From assembly GCA_002428405.1 (NCBI GenBank), contig DIWD01000076.1:1-20236 (forward strand): a stretch of 20,236 nucleotides of DNA, in the 5' to 3' direction. The notes under the pieces were generated by a model, which worked only from the letters and a program-made list of their open reading frames with translations, made no database searches and was not told where the DNA came from. The number at the start of each line of letters is the position of its first letter. Within the stretch, counting starts at the first letter, position 1. The stretch is from a bacterium UBA6115 (GTDB lineage Bacteria; Bacillota_A; Clostridia; Christensenellales; Aristaeellaceae). Both the position numbers and the translations under genes were made by a program. Below are positions 1-5,916 of this stretch, one piece after another.

Positions 1-923
1 GCGAGCTGGCAGCGCTGCCGGGACAGAAGCGCTGCTGCGTGGGCGCGGAACTGGGGGGCTTCATTTTCGGGGCCTCCTCCATGACACTGTCGGGAACCCG
101 GCAGGTCAGCCTCACTTTCAGGACAGAAAATGCCGCGGTACTGCGGCGCGCCCTGAAACTGTTCAACGCCACCGGTCCCGCGCACGCGAGGCCGCGGCTG
201 CTTCTTCAGTCGCGGACAGCCGGGAGGAGACAGTACCTGCTGCAGCTGTCCAATGAGGACACACACCGCCTGCTGTGCGAACAAGGCATGCTGCGCCCGG
301 ATGAGCAGGGCGGAGAGCGTTTCTCCGCACCCCGGAGGGTCATGCGGCGAATCTGCTGCCGCCGGGCCTACCTGCGCGGCTCATTTCTGGCCTGCGGCTA
401 TATGGCAGACCCGCGCAGACGTTACCTCGCAGAGTGGGTGTTCCAGGACACTTCCCGCGCGGCGCGGCTGAGGCGTGTATTGAGCCAATGCGGACTCACT
501 TCCAAGTTCGCCTCCCGCCGGGGGCAGACGGTGGTCTGCATCAGGGACGGAGACCAGATCGCCGAACTGCTCAAGACGATGGGCGCTTCGCTCAGCGTCT
601 TCTCCATGGAGAACAGCCGGGCAGAAAAAAGCCTCAGGGAAAGCGCCAACCGCGCGGTGAACTGCGATCACGCCAACCTCGGCCGGCAGCTGTCCGCCAG
701 TGCCAGGCAGGTCCTGGCAATAGAGGCGATCTCCCGGCATATGAGCATGAGCGCCCTGCCGCAGCGCCTGGAAACATTGGCAAGGATCAGGCTGGCCCAG
801 CCGGACGCTTCGCTTTTAGAATTGGGCGGGATGCTGGACCCGCCGCTGAGCAAGTCGGGAATCCAGCACCGGATACAGGAACTGATGAAGCTGTCCGAAA
901 CACTCGGGGATGGCCATACATAA
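1..923 (+). CDS. whiA: WhiA, DNA-binding regulator of division/sporulation genes (5' end outside window)
   Basis: The reading frame is open from base 3 and has no start codon in the window. The visible N-terminus ELAALPGQKRCCVGAEL matches the region about 10-15 residues into WhiA proteins, so only the first few codons are missing. WhiA joins a LAGLIDADG homing-endonuclease-like domain (here roughly the first 200 residues) to a C-terminal helix-turn-helix domain. The conserved linker NRAVNCDHANLGRQL (639-683) and the HTH segment LLELGGMLDPPLSKSGIQHR are both present. In Firmicutes WhiA sits in the rapZ-yvcK-whiA-crh cluster, and the next gene here is indeed HPr-like. It is a DNA-binding protein of the nucleoid. 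Identification is firm; the exact start cannot be given. Confidence 0.93.
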   Translation, partial: ELAALPGQKRCCVGAELGGFIFGASSMTLSGTRQVSLTFRTENAAVLRRALKLFNATGPAHARPRLLLQSRTAGRRQYLLQLSNEDTHRLLCEQGMLRPDEQGGERFSAPRRVMRRICCRRAYLRGSFLACGYMADPRRRYLAEWVFQDTSRAARLRRVLSQCGLTSKFASRRGQTVVCIRDGDQIAELLKTMGASLSVFSMENSRAEKSLRESANRAVNCDHANLGRQLSASARQVLAIEAISRHMSMSALPQRLETLARIRLAQPDASLLELGGMLDPPLSKSGIQHRIQELMKLSETLGDGHT

Positions 924-954
924 CGGGGCGGGGCCCCGGGAAGGGGGTGCGCGT

Positions 955-1227
955 TTGATCAGGCGAAAAGTGGTGCTGGGCGGGATACTGCCCTTTACAG
1001 CTGAGCGCGCCAGCAGGATGACGTGCGCCGCGAACGCCTTCACTTCCCACATCCTGCTGCAGGACAGCCGCGGCACCTTCAACGGCAAGTCGATGCTGGG
1101 CCTGCTCTCCCTGGGCAAACTCTCCGGGCGGGAGATGACCCTTCTGGCCGAAGGCGCCGATGAGGAACGCGCAGCGGAGACGCTCGCGGCCCTGCTGGAA
1201 GCGGAGGACACACCTGTCATGTCATAA
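955..1227 (+). CDS. HPr/Crh-like protein lacking the catalytic His15
   Basis: This is a 90-residue HPr-fold protein placed directly after whiA, the position of crh in Bacillus. The TTG at 955 is preferred over the ATG at 910, which overlaps whiA: a GGGAAGGGGG ribosome binding site lies at 938-947, and the TTG start gives HPr numbering exactly. With that numbering the Ser46 segment NGKSMLGLLSLG is conserved (S46), while the GLHARPA active-site loop reads PFTAERA, putting Thr at position 15 and Glu at 17 in place of His and Arg. Crh of Bacillus has Gln15 and acts with CcpA after HPr-kinase phosphorylation of Ser46. By analogy this protein would be regulatory and not a sugar phosphotransferase carrier. 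The analogy is inference; the fold assignment is solid. Confidence 0.82.
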   Translation: MIRRKVVLGGILPFTAERASRMTCAANAFTSHILLQDSRGTFNGKSMLGLLSLGKLSGREMTLLAEGADEERAAETLAALLEAEDTPVMS

Positions 1228-1252
1228 AAAAGGGCCTTGAACGCGCAATCTG

Positions 1253-1281
1253 TTGACAGAATGTTACATTTCTGTTATATG
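1253..1281 (+). promoter_or_regulatory. Sigma-A type promoter for the VanY-like gene
   Basis: A consensus -35 TTGACA (1253-1258) is followed after 17 bases by TATATG (1276-1281). Transcription would start near 1288, about 45 bases before the start codon. Because the TTG of the -35 box opens the same frame as the gene, a naive longest-frame call would wrongly include the promoter in the protein. Confidence 0.8.
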
Positions 1282-1333
1282 TGGGACAGATTCCTGGGGA
1301 GTTCCCCTGCGCTTGCCGCGGGAAAGGATGATG

Positions 1334-2470
1334 ATGATGTCAAATGCAAAGAAGGCGGACCCGTTTCGCAGGCTGCTGAAATGGACGATCGCCCTGCTGG
1401 TTCTCTTCGCCCTGCTTGCGACCGGATTTATCCTGATGGACAAATACCAGAAGGGGGAGCGGGACCGGCAGGCCGCGCGCATTCAGGAGGAGAACAAAGT
1501 TCTGGTCGAAGAATACAGCAGGAAGCTTGCACAGCAGCAGGCAAGCCTGGAAACCGGCGAGGTCAAAACCTGGCCGGAAGCGAAGGATAGCGGCTGGGAC
1601 GTGCTGGATGTCAGCGATTTTCCCATCACAAATACCCGCGAGGCGCAGGTCACCCGCGCGGACCTGCTCAAGGGCGGTCTGCTGCTGGTGAACCGCTGGC
1701 ATGAGATGCCGGCGGACTATACGCTTGTGGAAGGTGACTTGAAATCCGTCGGGGTGGAGACATCCTACCGCGTGCCCGTCAGGGACGCCAATGTGACCCT
1801 GCTGTCCACCGCCATCCTGGCGCTTGACAAGATGATCACCGCCGCCAAAGCCGCCGGGATGGAACACTATATCATCCGGGAAGGCTACCGAGACGCGCAG
1901 ACCCAACTGGGATACTGGCAGGACGAGGTTGCCCGGCATGAGGAGCGTTATTCCGGCGATTCTCTGGTTGAAAAAGCCCGCGAGCGGGTGGCTTATCCCG
2001 GCACCAGCGATTACCACACCGGGCTGAGCGCGAACATCGACGTGTACGACGCCAATGACAGCGCGCTCAACAGCATGAGCTTCCAGGAAACAGCGCAGGC
2101 CGGATGGCTCAACACGCACGCCTGGGAATACGGCTTCATCTTCCGCTTCCCTGTACAGGGCTTCCCCGCCAGTGATACAGTGGACAAATCACACAAGACC
2201 GGCATCAACCTGAAGATCGACGCCTACCGCTTTGTCAGCGTGCCGCACGCGGCGGTGATGCGGCACCTGGAGTTGTGCCTGGAGGAGTACATCGATTACC
2301 TCATCGCGCATCCCCACATCGCGGTCTACCTGGACGGCGAACTGAAGTATGAGATCTACCGCCTCCCCGGCGGCAACGAGGACACATCCCTGAACCTGCC
2401 TGCCAACGCCAGTGAGTTTATCTCCTCAACCGACAACATGGGCGGCCTGATCGTCGCGGCGATTTACTAA
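1334..2470 (+). CDS. VanY-like M15B family membrane-anchored protein with degenerate active site
   Basis: The protein has about 378 residues. One transmembrane anchor lies near residues 15-37 (WTIALLVLFALLATGFILM), then a charged linker, then a VanY-type D-Ala-D-Ala carboxypeptidase domain outside the membrane. Landmarks of the family are visible: IIREGYRDAQTQ, YPGTSDYHTGLSANID, WEYGFIFRFP, and a final YRFVSVPHAAVM. The zinc and catalytic positions are altered. The SxHxxGxxxD motif reads S-D-Y-H-T-G-L-S-A-N (Tyr227, Asn234) and the ExxH motif reads K-I-D-A (Lys294, Ala297), with normal spacing. The start is one of four consecutive ATGs (1328, 1331, 1334, 1337) after GGGAAAGG at 1320-1327; 1334 is my choice by spacing. 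Probably a pseudoenzyme acting by binding, unless the adjacent His228 serves as a shifted ligand. Confidence 0.85.
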   Translation: MMSNAKKADPFRRLLKWTIALLVLFALLATGFILMDKYQKGERDRQAARIQEENKVLVEEYSRKLAQQQASLETGEVKTWPEAKDSGWDVLDVSDFPITNTREAQVTRADLLKGGLLLVNRWHEMPADYTLVEGDLKSVGVETSYRVPVRDANVTLLSTAILALDKMITAAKAAGMEHYIIREGYRDAQTQLGYWQDEVARHEERYSGDSLVEKARERVAYPGTSDYHTGLSANIDVYDANDSALNSMSFQETAQAGWLNTHAWEYGFIFRFPVQGFPASDTVDKSHKTGINLKIDAYRFVSVPHAAVMRHLELCLEEYIDYLIAHPHIAVYLDGELKYEIYRLPGGNEDTSLNLPANASEFISSTDNMGGLIVAAIY

Positions 2471-2499
2471 AGCAGGAACAAACCTTATTGGACACCAAT

Positions 2500-2529
2500 G
2501 CCCCGGAACGTGATCCGGGGCGTTTTTTT
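2500..2529 (+). terminator. Intrinsic terminator after the VanY-like gene
   Basis: A perfect 8-bp stem, GCCCCGGA (2500-2507) and TCCGGGGC (2514-2521), closes a 6-base loop. Seven T residues follow at 2523-2529. Confidence 0.93.
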
Positions 2530-2546
2530 GTCCGCAGGCGGCATGG

Positions 2547-3230
2547 CTAAAACAAACCGGCCAAAAGAACCAGCACTGGCGCGACCACGATAGCCGGCAG
2601 CAGGTCCGCGACCTTGATCTTGGTGATGCCCAGGAGGTTCAGCCCCACGGCTAAGATGAGCAGGGAACCGGCGCCGCTCATTTCACTCACCGCCTGAGGG
2701 GTCAGCAGGGGGGCGATCAACCCGGACATGAGCGCGATGGCGCCCTGATAAACCAGAACGGACAGGGCGGACAGCATGACTCCCATGCCCAGGGTGGAGG
2801 CAAGCATGATGGAGGCGACAAAGTCCAGCGCTGACTTCGCGTACAGCGTGGCGTTGTCGCCCCGCAGCCCCGCGTCCAGGGAACCTGTCACCGCCATCGC
2901 GCCCACGCAGAAAAGCAGCGAGGCGGTCACAAAACCCTCGGCCACCCGGCCGCTTCCGCCGCGGACAAGCGACTGCGCCTTCTCGCCCAGGCGCGAAATT
3001 TTCCCGTCAAGGTCCATCCACGTGCCGCTCAGCGCGCCCAGGACCAGCGCGCCAATGAGGAAAAGCGGATTCCCGCTCTGAAGGGAACCGGAAAAGCCGA
3101 CATAAAGCGTGCACAGCCCGATTCCGGTCATGGCGGCGCGGGTGAACCTTTCCGTCAGGATCCGCCCGAAAAGGCATCCGATCAGCCCGCCAAGGATCAC
3201 CGCCGCCGTGTTGACAAATACACCCAGCAT
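2547..3230 (-). CDS. DUF554 family membrane protein (YqgA/YdfK type)
   Basis: This 227-residue hydrophobic protein starts MLGVFVNTAAVILGGLIGCL, which is typical of DUF554 proteins, and its length is normal for the family. It has about six to seven predicted membrane segments and a central hydrophilic stretch (ISRLGEKAQSLV). A putative small-molecule transport role has been proposed for the family, but its substrate is unknown to me. The ATG at 3230 is preferred over ATG 3233 and TTG 3245, because GGAGGG (3238-3243) then lies seven bases upstream and the protein begins MLG as in relatives. It follows the AzlC remnant by a few bases and should share its promoter at 3431-3459. Confidence 0.88.
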   Translation of the reverse strand: MLGVFVNTAAVILGGLIGCLFGRILTERFTRAAMTGIGLCTLYVGFSGSLQSGNPLFLIGALVLGALSGTWMDLDGKISRLGEKAQSLVRGGSGRVAEGFVTASLLFCVGAMAVTGSLDAGLRGDNATLYAKSALDFVASIMLASTLGMGVMLSALSVLVYQGAIALMSGLIAPLLTPQAVSEMSGAGSLLILAVGLNLLGITKIKVADLLPAIVVAPVLVLLAGLF

Positions 3231-3245
3231 CATCCGTCCCTCCAA

Positions 3246-3407
3246 TCATATGACAATTTCAGACAGCAAAACGGCCAGGCAGGCCGCGCCTGCCACCTGT
3301 GCCAATCCCCTCCCCCGCCATGCGGCCGCCAGGGTGAAGGAAACCGCCAGATACCCCAGCGCGACCGGCACCGCGTCCCGCATCCCGGGCGTAAACTCAT
3401 TTTTCAT
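3246..3407 (-). pseudogene. AzlC-type permease remnant (53 codons)
   Basis: The frame begins ATG at 3407 after a good GGGAGGG ribosome binding site and ends at TGA 3246-3248. The peptide starts MKNEFTPGMRDAVPVALGY and continues LAVSFTLAAAW. This matches the N-terminus of AzlC/YgaZ branched-chain amino acid exporters, where a short tail leads to GxxxxxPxxLGYxxxxFxxG. Full AzlC proteins have about 230-240 residues, so only the first membrane segment and part of the second remain, and no AzlD gene follows. It retains its promoter and ribosome binding site and lies directly before the DUF554 gene. It may now be only a leader for that gene, or a short membrane peptide. The AzlC link rests on motif resemblance. 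Confidence 0.6.
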
Positions 3408-3430
3408 CCCATCCCTCCCATTATCAGCAC

Positions 3431-3459
3431 AGTATAGGCAAAATGCCTTCCCGGCTCAA
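3431..3459 (-). promoter_or_regulatory. Promoter for the AzlC remnant and DUF554 gene
   Basis: Read on the minus strand, TTGAGC (3459-3454) is separated by 17 bases from TATACT (3436-3431). The start codon of the remnant is 24 bases further on. Confidence 0.72.
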
Positions 3460-3486
3460 GCGGGAACGGGCGGTTTTCGAATAATC

Positions 3487-3514
3487 TTGAGAAATCAAAA
3501 GGAGATGATACAAT
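3487..3514 (+). promoter_or_regulatory. Promoter for the TIM-barrel isomerase gene
   Basis: TTGAGA (3487-3492), a 16-base spacer and TACAAT (3509-3514) precede the gene by about 50 bases. It is divergent from the promoter at 3431-3459, with only 27 bases between the two -35 boxes. Confidence 0.65.
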
Positions 3515-3564
3515 CATCCTGCAAGGCAGTCCTGTCAGGAATACAAAGCAGAGAGGCAAACAGA

Positions 3565-4404
3565 ATGAGATTAGGCGGAACAGTGGCAGGGGCATGGTCA
3601 ACACCGGCTGAATGGGCAGATTTGCTGAAAAAGACCCGTTTCGCGGCGGTCACCTGTCCGGTGGACAGCACGGCGCCAAGAACGCTTGCCCGTGAGTATT
3701 TTGACGGCGCGAGGGACGCGGGCGCGGTGATCGCGGAGGTCGGGGTCTGGAAAAATGTCCTGTCGCCGGACGCGAAGGAACGCGGCGCGGCGCTGGAATA
3801 TGCCATTTCACAGCTGGCCTTCGCCGAGGAGATGGGCGTCGCCTGCTGTGTGAACATTTCAGGCAGCAGGGGCAGCCGCTGGGACGGAGCGTATCCGGAG
3901 AATTATTCAGGGGAAACCTATGATTTGCTCGTGGAAACGGTCCGCGGCATCATCGACGCGGTCAAGCCTCGCCGGGCTTTCTATACGCTGGAGCCCATGC
4001 CCTGGATGGTGCCGGACGGGCCTGAGGAATACCTGCGCCTCATTCATGACATCTCCCGGGTGCAGTTCGCGGCGCACATGGATTTTGTGAACATGATCAG
4101 CTGCCCGCGCCGGTTCCTTCTCGCCGGTTCCTTCATTGAAGAATGCTTCAGCAAGCTGGGCCCCTGGATCAAGAGCACGCACATCAAGGACAGCCTGATG
4201 GAAGCGCCGTTTACGGCTGTCATCCGTGAAACAGCGCCCGGAAAAGGCATGCTTGACTACTCGCGCGTTCTTTCCGCCATCGCAAGGCACCTGCCCGCGG
4301 ACGCCCCGGTGCTGCTGGAACACATGGGCAGCTTTGAGGAGTACGCCGCGGCCTATGACCACGTCGCGGCAAAAGCTTTATTGGCGGGCATTCCGGTCCG
4401 CTGA
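3565..4404 (+). CDS. Sugar phosphate isomerase/epimerase-like TIM-barrel protein
   Basis: A 279-residue member of the xylose isomerase-like TIM-barrel (AP endonuclease 2) superfamily. The expected metal-site strands can be followed in order: EVGVWKN near the N-terminal third, TLEPMPW, HMDFVN, STHIKD and LLEHMGS, giving a Glu-Asp-His-Glu arrangement suited to a divalent metal. Such enzymes interconvert keto and aldo sugars or inositol intermediates in the cytosol; the substrate here cannot be read from sequence. ATG 3565 is chosen over the in-frame ATG at 3505, because AAAAGGAG touches that earlier ATG directly and the promoter -10 overlaps it. GAGAGG at 3551-3556 serves the chosen start. It stands alone as a single-gene unit. 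A second, unrelated-looking member lies at 11623-12585. Confidence 0.85.
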   Translation: MRLGGTVAGAWSTPAEWADLLKKTRFAAVTCPVDSTAPRTLAREYFDGARDAGAVIAEVGVWKNVLSPDAKERGAALEYAISQLAFAEEMGVACCVNISGSRGSRWDGAYPENYSGETYDLLVETVRGIIDAVKPRRAFYTLEPMPWMVPDGPEEYLRLIHDISRVQFAAHMDFVNMISCPRRFLLAGSFIEECFSKLGPWIKSTHIKDSLMEAPFTAVIRETAPGKGMLDYSRVLSAIARHLPADAPVLLEHMGSFEEYAAAYDHVAAKALLAGIPVR

Positions 4405-4479
4405 GGACTGAGTGCGTAAAATCCCTTCTCATTTGCTGTTTCAGGCAAATCTCCCATGGGATCAGCCTGAAACCTCAGC
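4400..4479. repeat. Nested inverted-repeat structure after the isomerase gene
   Basis: An outer pair GCTGAGG (4400-4406) / CCTCAGC (4473-4479) encloses an inner pair TTTCAGGC (4439-4446) / GCCTGAAA (4465-4472), and the inner loop holds the palindrome TCCCATGGGA (4452-4461). The outer left arm contains the isomerase stop codon. There is no T tract, so it is not a standard terminator. Function unknown. Confidence 0.5.
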
Positions 4480-4533
4480 AATTTCCAAGTGGGACAAATT
4501 CCGCCCGCCTTGTCCGGTTTTTGTTCAAAATGC

Positions 4534-4562
4534 TTGACGGGACAGAAAGGTTGGGATATATT
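4534..4562 (+). promoter_or_regulatory. Strong sigma-A promoter for the exported protein gene
   Basis: TTGACG (4534-4539), 17 bases, then TATATT (4557-4562). The predicted transcript starts about 30 bases before the start codon. Confidence 0.83.
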
Positions 4563-4598
4563 GGTCGGCGGTACTGAAACATTACAAGGAGGATTTCC

Positions 4599-5141
4599 AT
4601 GAAGAAGACCCTGTCACTCATCGTTGCCCTGCTCCTGGTTGTTTCCCTCGGTTCCGCTATGGCTGAGTCCGCTGTGAAGCACGGCCTGGGCATGGTCACA
4701 TCCATCGGCTCCGTCGCCGACGCCACCGCCGAGAAGGCCGGCGCCGCGCAGGTCAACACCACCGTTTGCAGCCTGGTGCTGGACGCGGAAGGCAAAATCA
4801 TCTCCGTCATCTGGGACGTGCAGCAGACCAAGATCCAGTTCGGCGTTGACGGCAAAGCCAACGTGCCGGCGCCTGAGACCCTTTTGTCCAAGCTTGAAAA
4901 GGGTGAAGCCTATGGCATGAGGAAGGCCAGCGCCATCGGCAAGGAATGGTTCGAGCAGATCGCGGCGTTCGCCGAGTACTGCGTCGGCAAGACGGTTGAG
5001 GAAGTGCTGGCCATCGAAGTGTTCCAGCGCGATGAGAACCACACCGCCGTGCCCGCCGTGGAAGACCTGAAAGCCTCTGTGACCATCTCCGTGGGCGACT
5101 ACCTGGCCTCCCTGCAGAAGGCCGCCGCCACCGCGAAATAA
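4599..5141 (+). CDS. Secreted protein of unknown function
   Basis: A 180-residue protein with a classical signal peptide: MKK, a hydrophobic core LSLIVALLLVVSL, and an AMA|ES type I cleavage site after about residue 22. No lipobox cysteine is present, so it should be released or held non-covalently. The mature part (GLGMVTSIGSVADATAEKAG, then LVLDAEGKIISVIWDVQQTKIQF, YGMRKASAIGKEWFEQ, YCVGKTVEEV) resembles a domain I have seen in exported clostridial proteins of unassigned role, with some likeness in strand pattern to FMN-binding-type domains; that likeness is weak. A strong AAGGAGGA site lies at 4585-4592. With its own promoter and terminator it is a monocistronic, probably well expressed gene. 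Confidence 0.85.
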   Translation: MKKTLSLIVALLLVVSLGSAMAESAVKHGLGMVTSIGSVADATAEKAGAAQVNTTVCSLVLDAEGKIISVIWDVQQTKIQFGVDGKANVPAPETLLSKLEKGEAYGMRKASAIGKEWFEQIAAFAEYCVGKTVEEVLAIEVFQRDENHTAVPAVEDLKASVTISVGDYLASLQKAAATAK

Positions 5142-5212
5142 TTGGTAAAAATAAAGGAAGCCTGAAAACGAGCTTCCCATAACAAGTGCCCGGGCACATT
5201 CAAGCAAAAGGA

Positions 5213-5237
5213 AGCCACCCAACAGGGTGGCTTTTTT
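5213..5237 (+). terminator. Intrinsic terminator after the exported protein gene
   Basis: AGCCACCC (5213-5220), loop AACA, GGGTGGCT (5225-5232) and a T run to 5237. Two further hairpins precede it: GGAAGC/GCTTCC (5156-5161 / 5172-5177) and the 12-bp palindrome GTGCCCGGGCAC (5186-5197). It lies between convergent genes. Confidence 0.92.
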
Positions 5238-5257
5238 ATGTCAATGCAGGCTTCTTC

Positions 5258-5764
5258 TCACGCGCCGCTGTCTTCCCCGAAACTGTTGACCGCATGGCGC
5301 TGGTTGATCTCATCCGCGGTGTCTCCTGCCGCTTTGATATCCTCCCGGAACGCTTTGTCTTCCGCTTCGCTGATGAACTTGCAGCGATAGCCCGCCAACA
5401 GCCCGATGAGGATGATCAGCACGAAAAAGCCGTGCAGCAGGAGGAAAAGCAGGACTGAAACCGTGACGGAGATCTCAAAAACCTGCTTCCTGTTTTTGGT
5501 GACGGAGAAATAATTGCGGCTGCCGCGCTGAATGGTTTCACCCATCCATTTGAACGTCCTGGCCAGCCAGCCTTCCGCATTGGCTGCCTTCCCGCCGGAT
5601 TGCGTGTTTCCCATTTGTCTCTCCTTCCTGTCTCCCTTGCCGCGCTCCAGGTCCTCCATCGCCCGGGACATATCCCAGCCGGCGGCCTCCAGCGCCTCCT
5701 TCGCGTCCCTGTAACTGATGCCAGCATTCTTCCTGAGGTTCTCTGCCATTTCAAACCGGTCCAT
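5258..5764 (-). CDS. Small membrane protein with UBA-like and DUF4342-type domains
   Basis: A 168-residue protein. Residues about 1-40 (FEMAENLRKNAGISYRDAKE through the conserved GWDMSRAMEDLE) form a UBA/TS-N-like three-helix domain. A charged linker follows, then a DUF4342-like part with KNRKQVFEISVTVSVLLFLL and a hydrophobic hairpin (LLLHGFFVLIILIGLLAG) that should enter the membrane, and a short acidic cytoplasmic tail. Proteins of this arrangement are common in Clostridia and their role is not established. The ATG at 5764 is chosen because AGGAGGAGAGG (5770-5780) lies just upstream; an upstream extension of the frame to 5836 has no site. It appears monocistronic and faces the previous gene tail to tail. 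Confidence 0.82.
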   Translation of the reverse strand: MDRFEMAENLRKNAGISYRDAKEALEAAGWDMSRAMEDLERGKGDRKERQMGNTQSGGKAANAEGWLARTFKWMGETIQRGSRNYFSVTKNRKQVFEISVTVSVLLFLLLHGFFVLIILIGLLAGYRCKFISEAEDKAFREDIKAAGDTADEINQRHAVNSFGEDSGA

Positions 5765-5821
5765 TCTATCCTCTCCTCCTGCCCCCCCGGGGCACTGTTT
5801 GTACATCAGCAGGATAACGCG

Positions 5822-5857
5822 CAAGGATGAAAACAACAGGTGACAAGGATGAAAACA
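5822..5857. repeat. Two 14-bp direct repeats, 22 bases apart
   Basis: CAAGGATGAAAACA occurs at 5822-5835 and 5844-5857. The 22-base period equals about two helical turns. The pair lies just upstream of the minus-strand UBA/DUF4342 gene, where a regulator site could sit. No clear sigma-A promoter was found beside it. Confidence 0.55.
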
Positions 5858-5861
5858 CGAT

Positions 5862-5890
5862 TAAAAAGCGGAAAACTTTTCCAAGTTTTC
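5862..5890 (-). terminator. Terminator of the PII/DUF1538 operon
   Basis: GAAAACTT (5871-5878) and AAGTTTTC (5883-5890) pair around a 4-base loop. On the minus strand the stem is followed after a few bases by five T residues (5867-5863). It begins 27 bases after the stop codon of the DUF1538 gene. Confidence 0.75.
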
Positions 5891-5916
5891 GGCTGATTGT
5901 CATATGGCCTGTTTCT

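Noticed and set aside
1253..1333. Upstream extension of the VanY-like frame from the TTG at 1253
   Set aside because: That TTG is the start of the consensus -35 box, and a good ribosome binding site with four ATGs lies at 1320-1339.
3109..3564. Longer N-terminus for the TIM-barrel isomerase
   Set aside because: It would run opposite the DUF554 gene and through two promoters. The family-like start is MRLGG at 3565.
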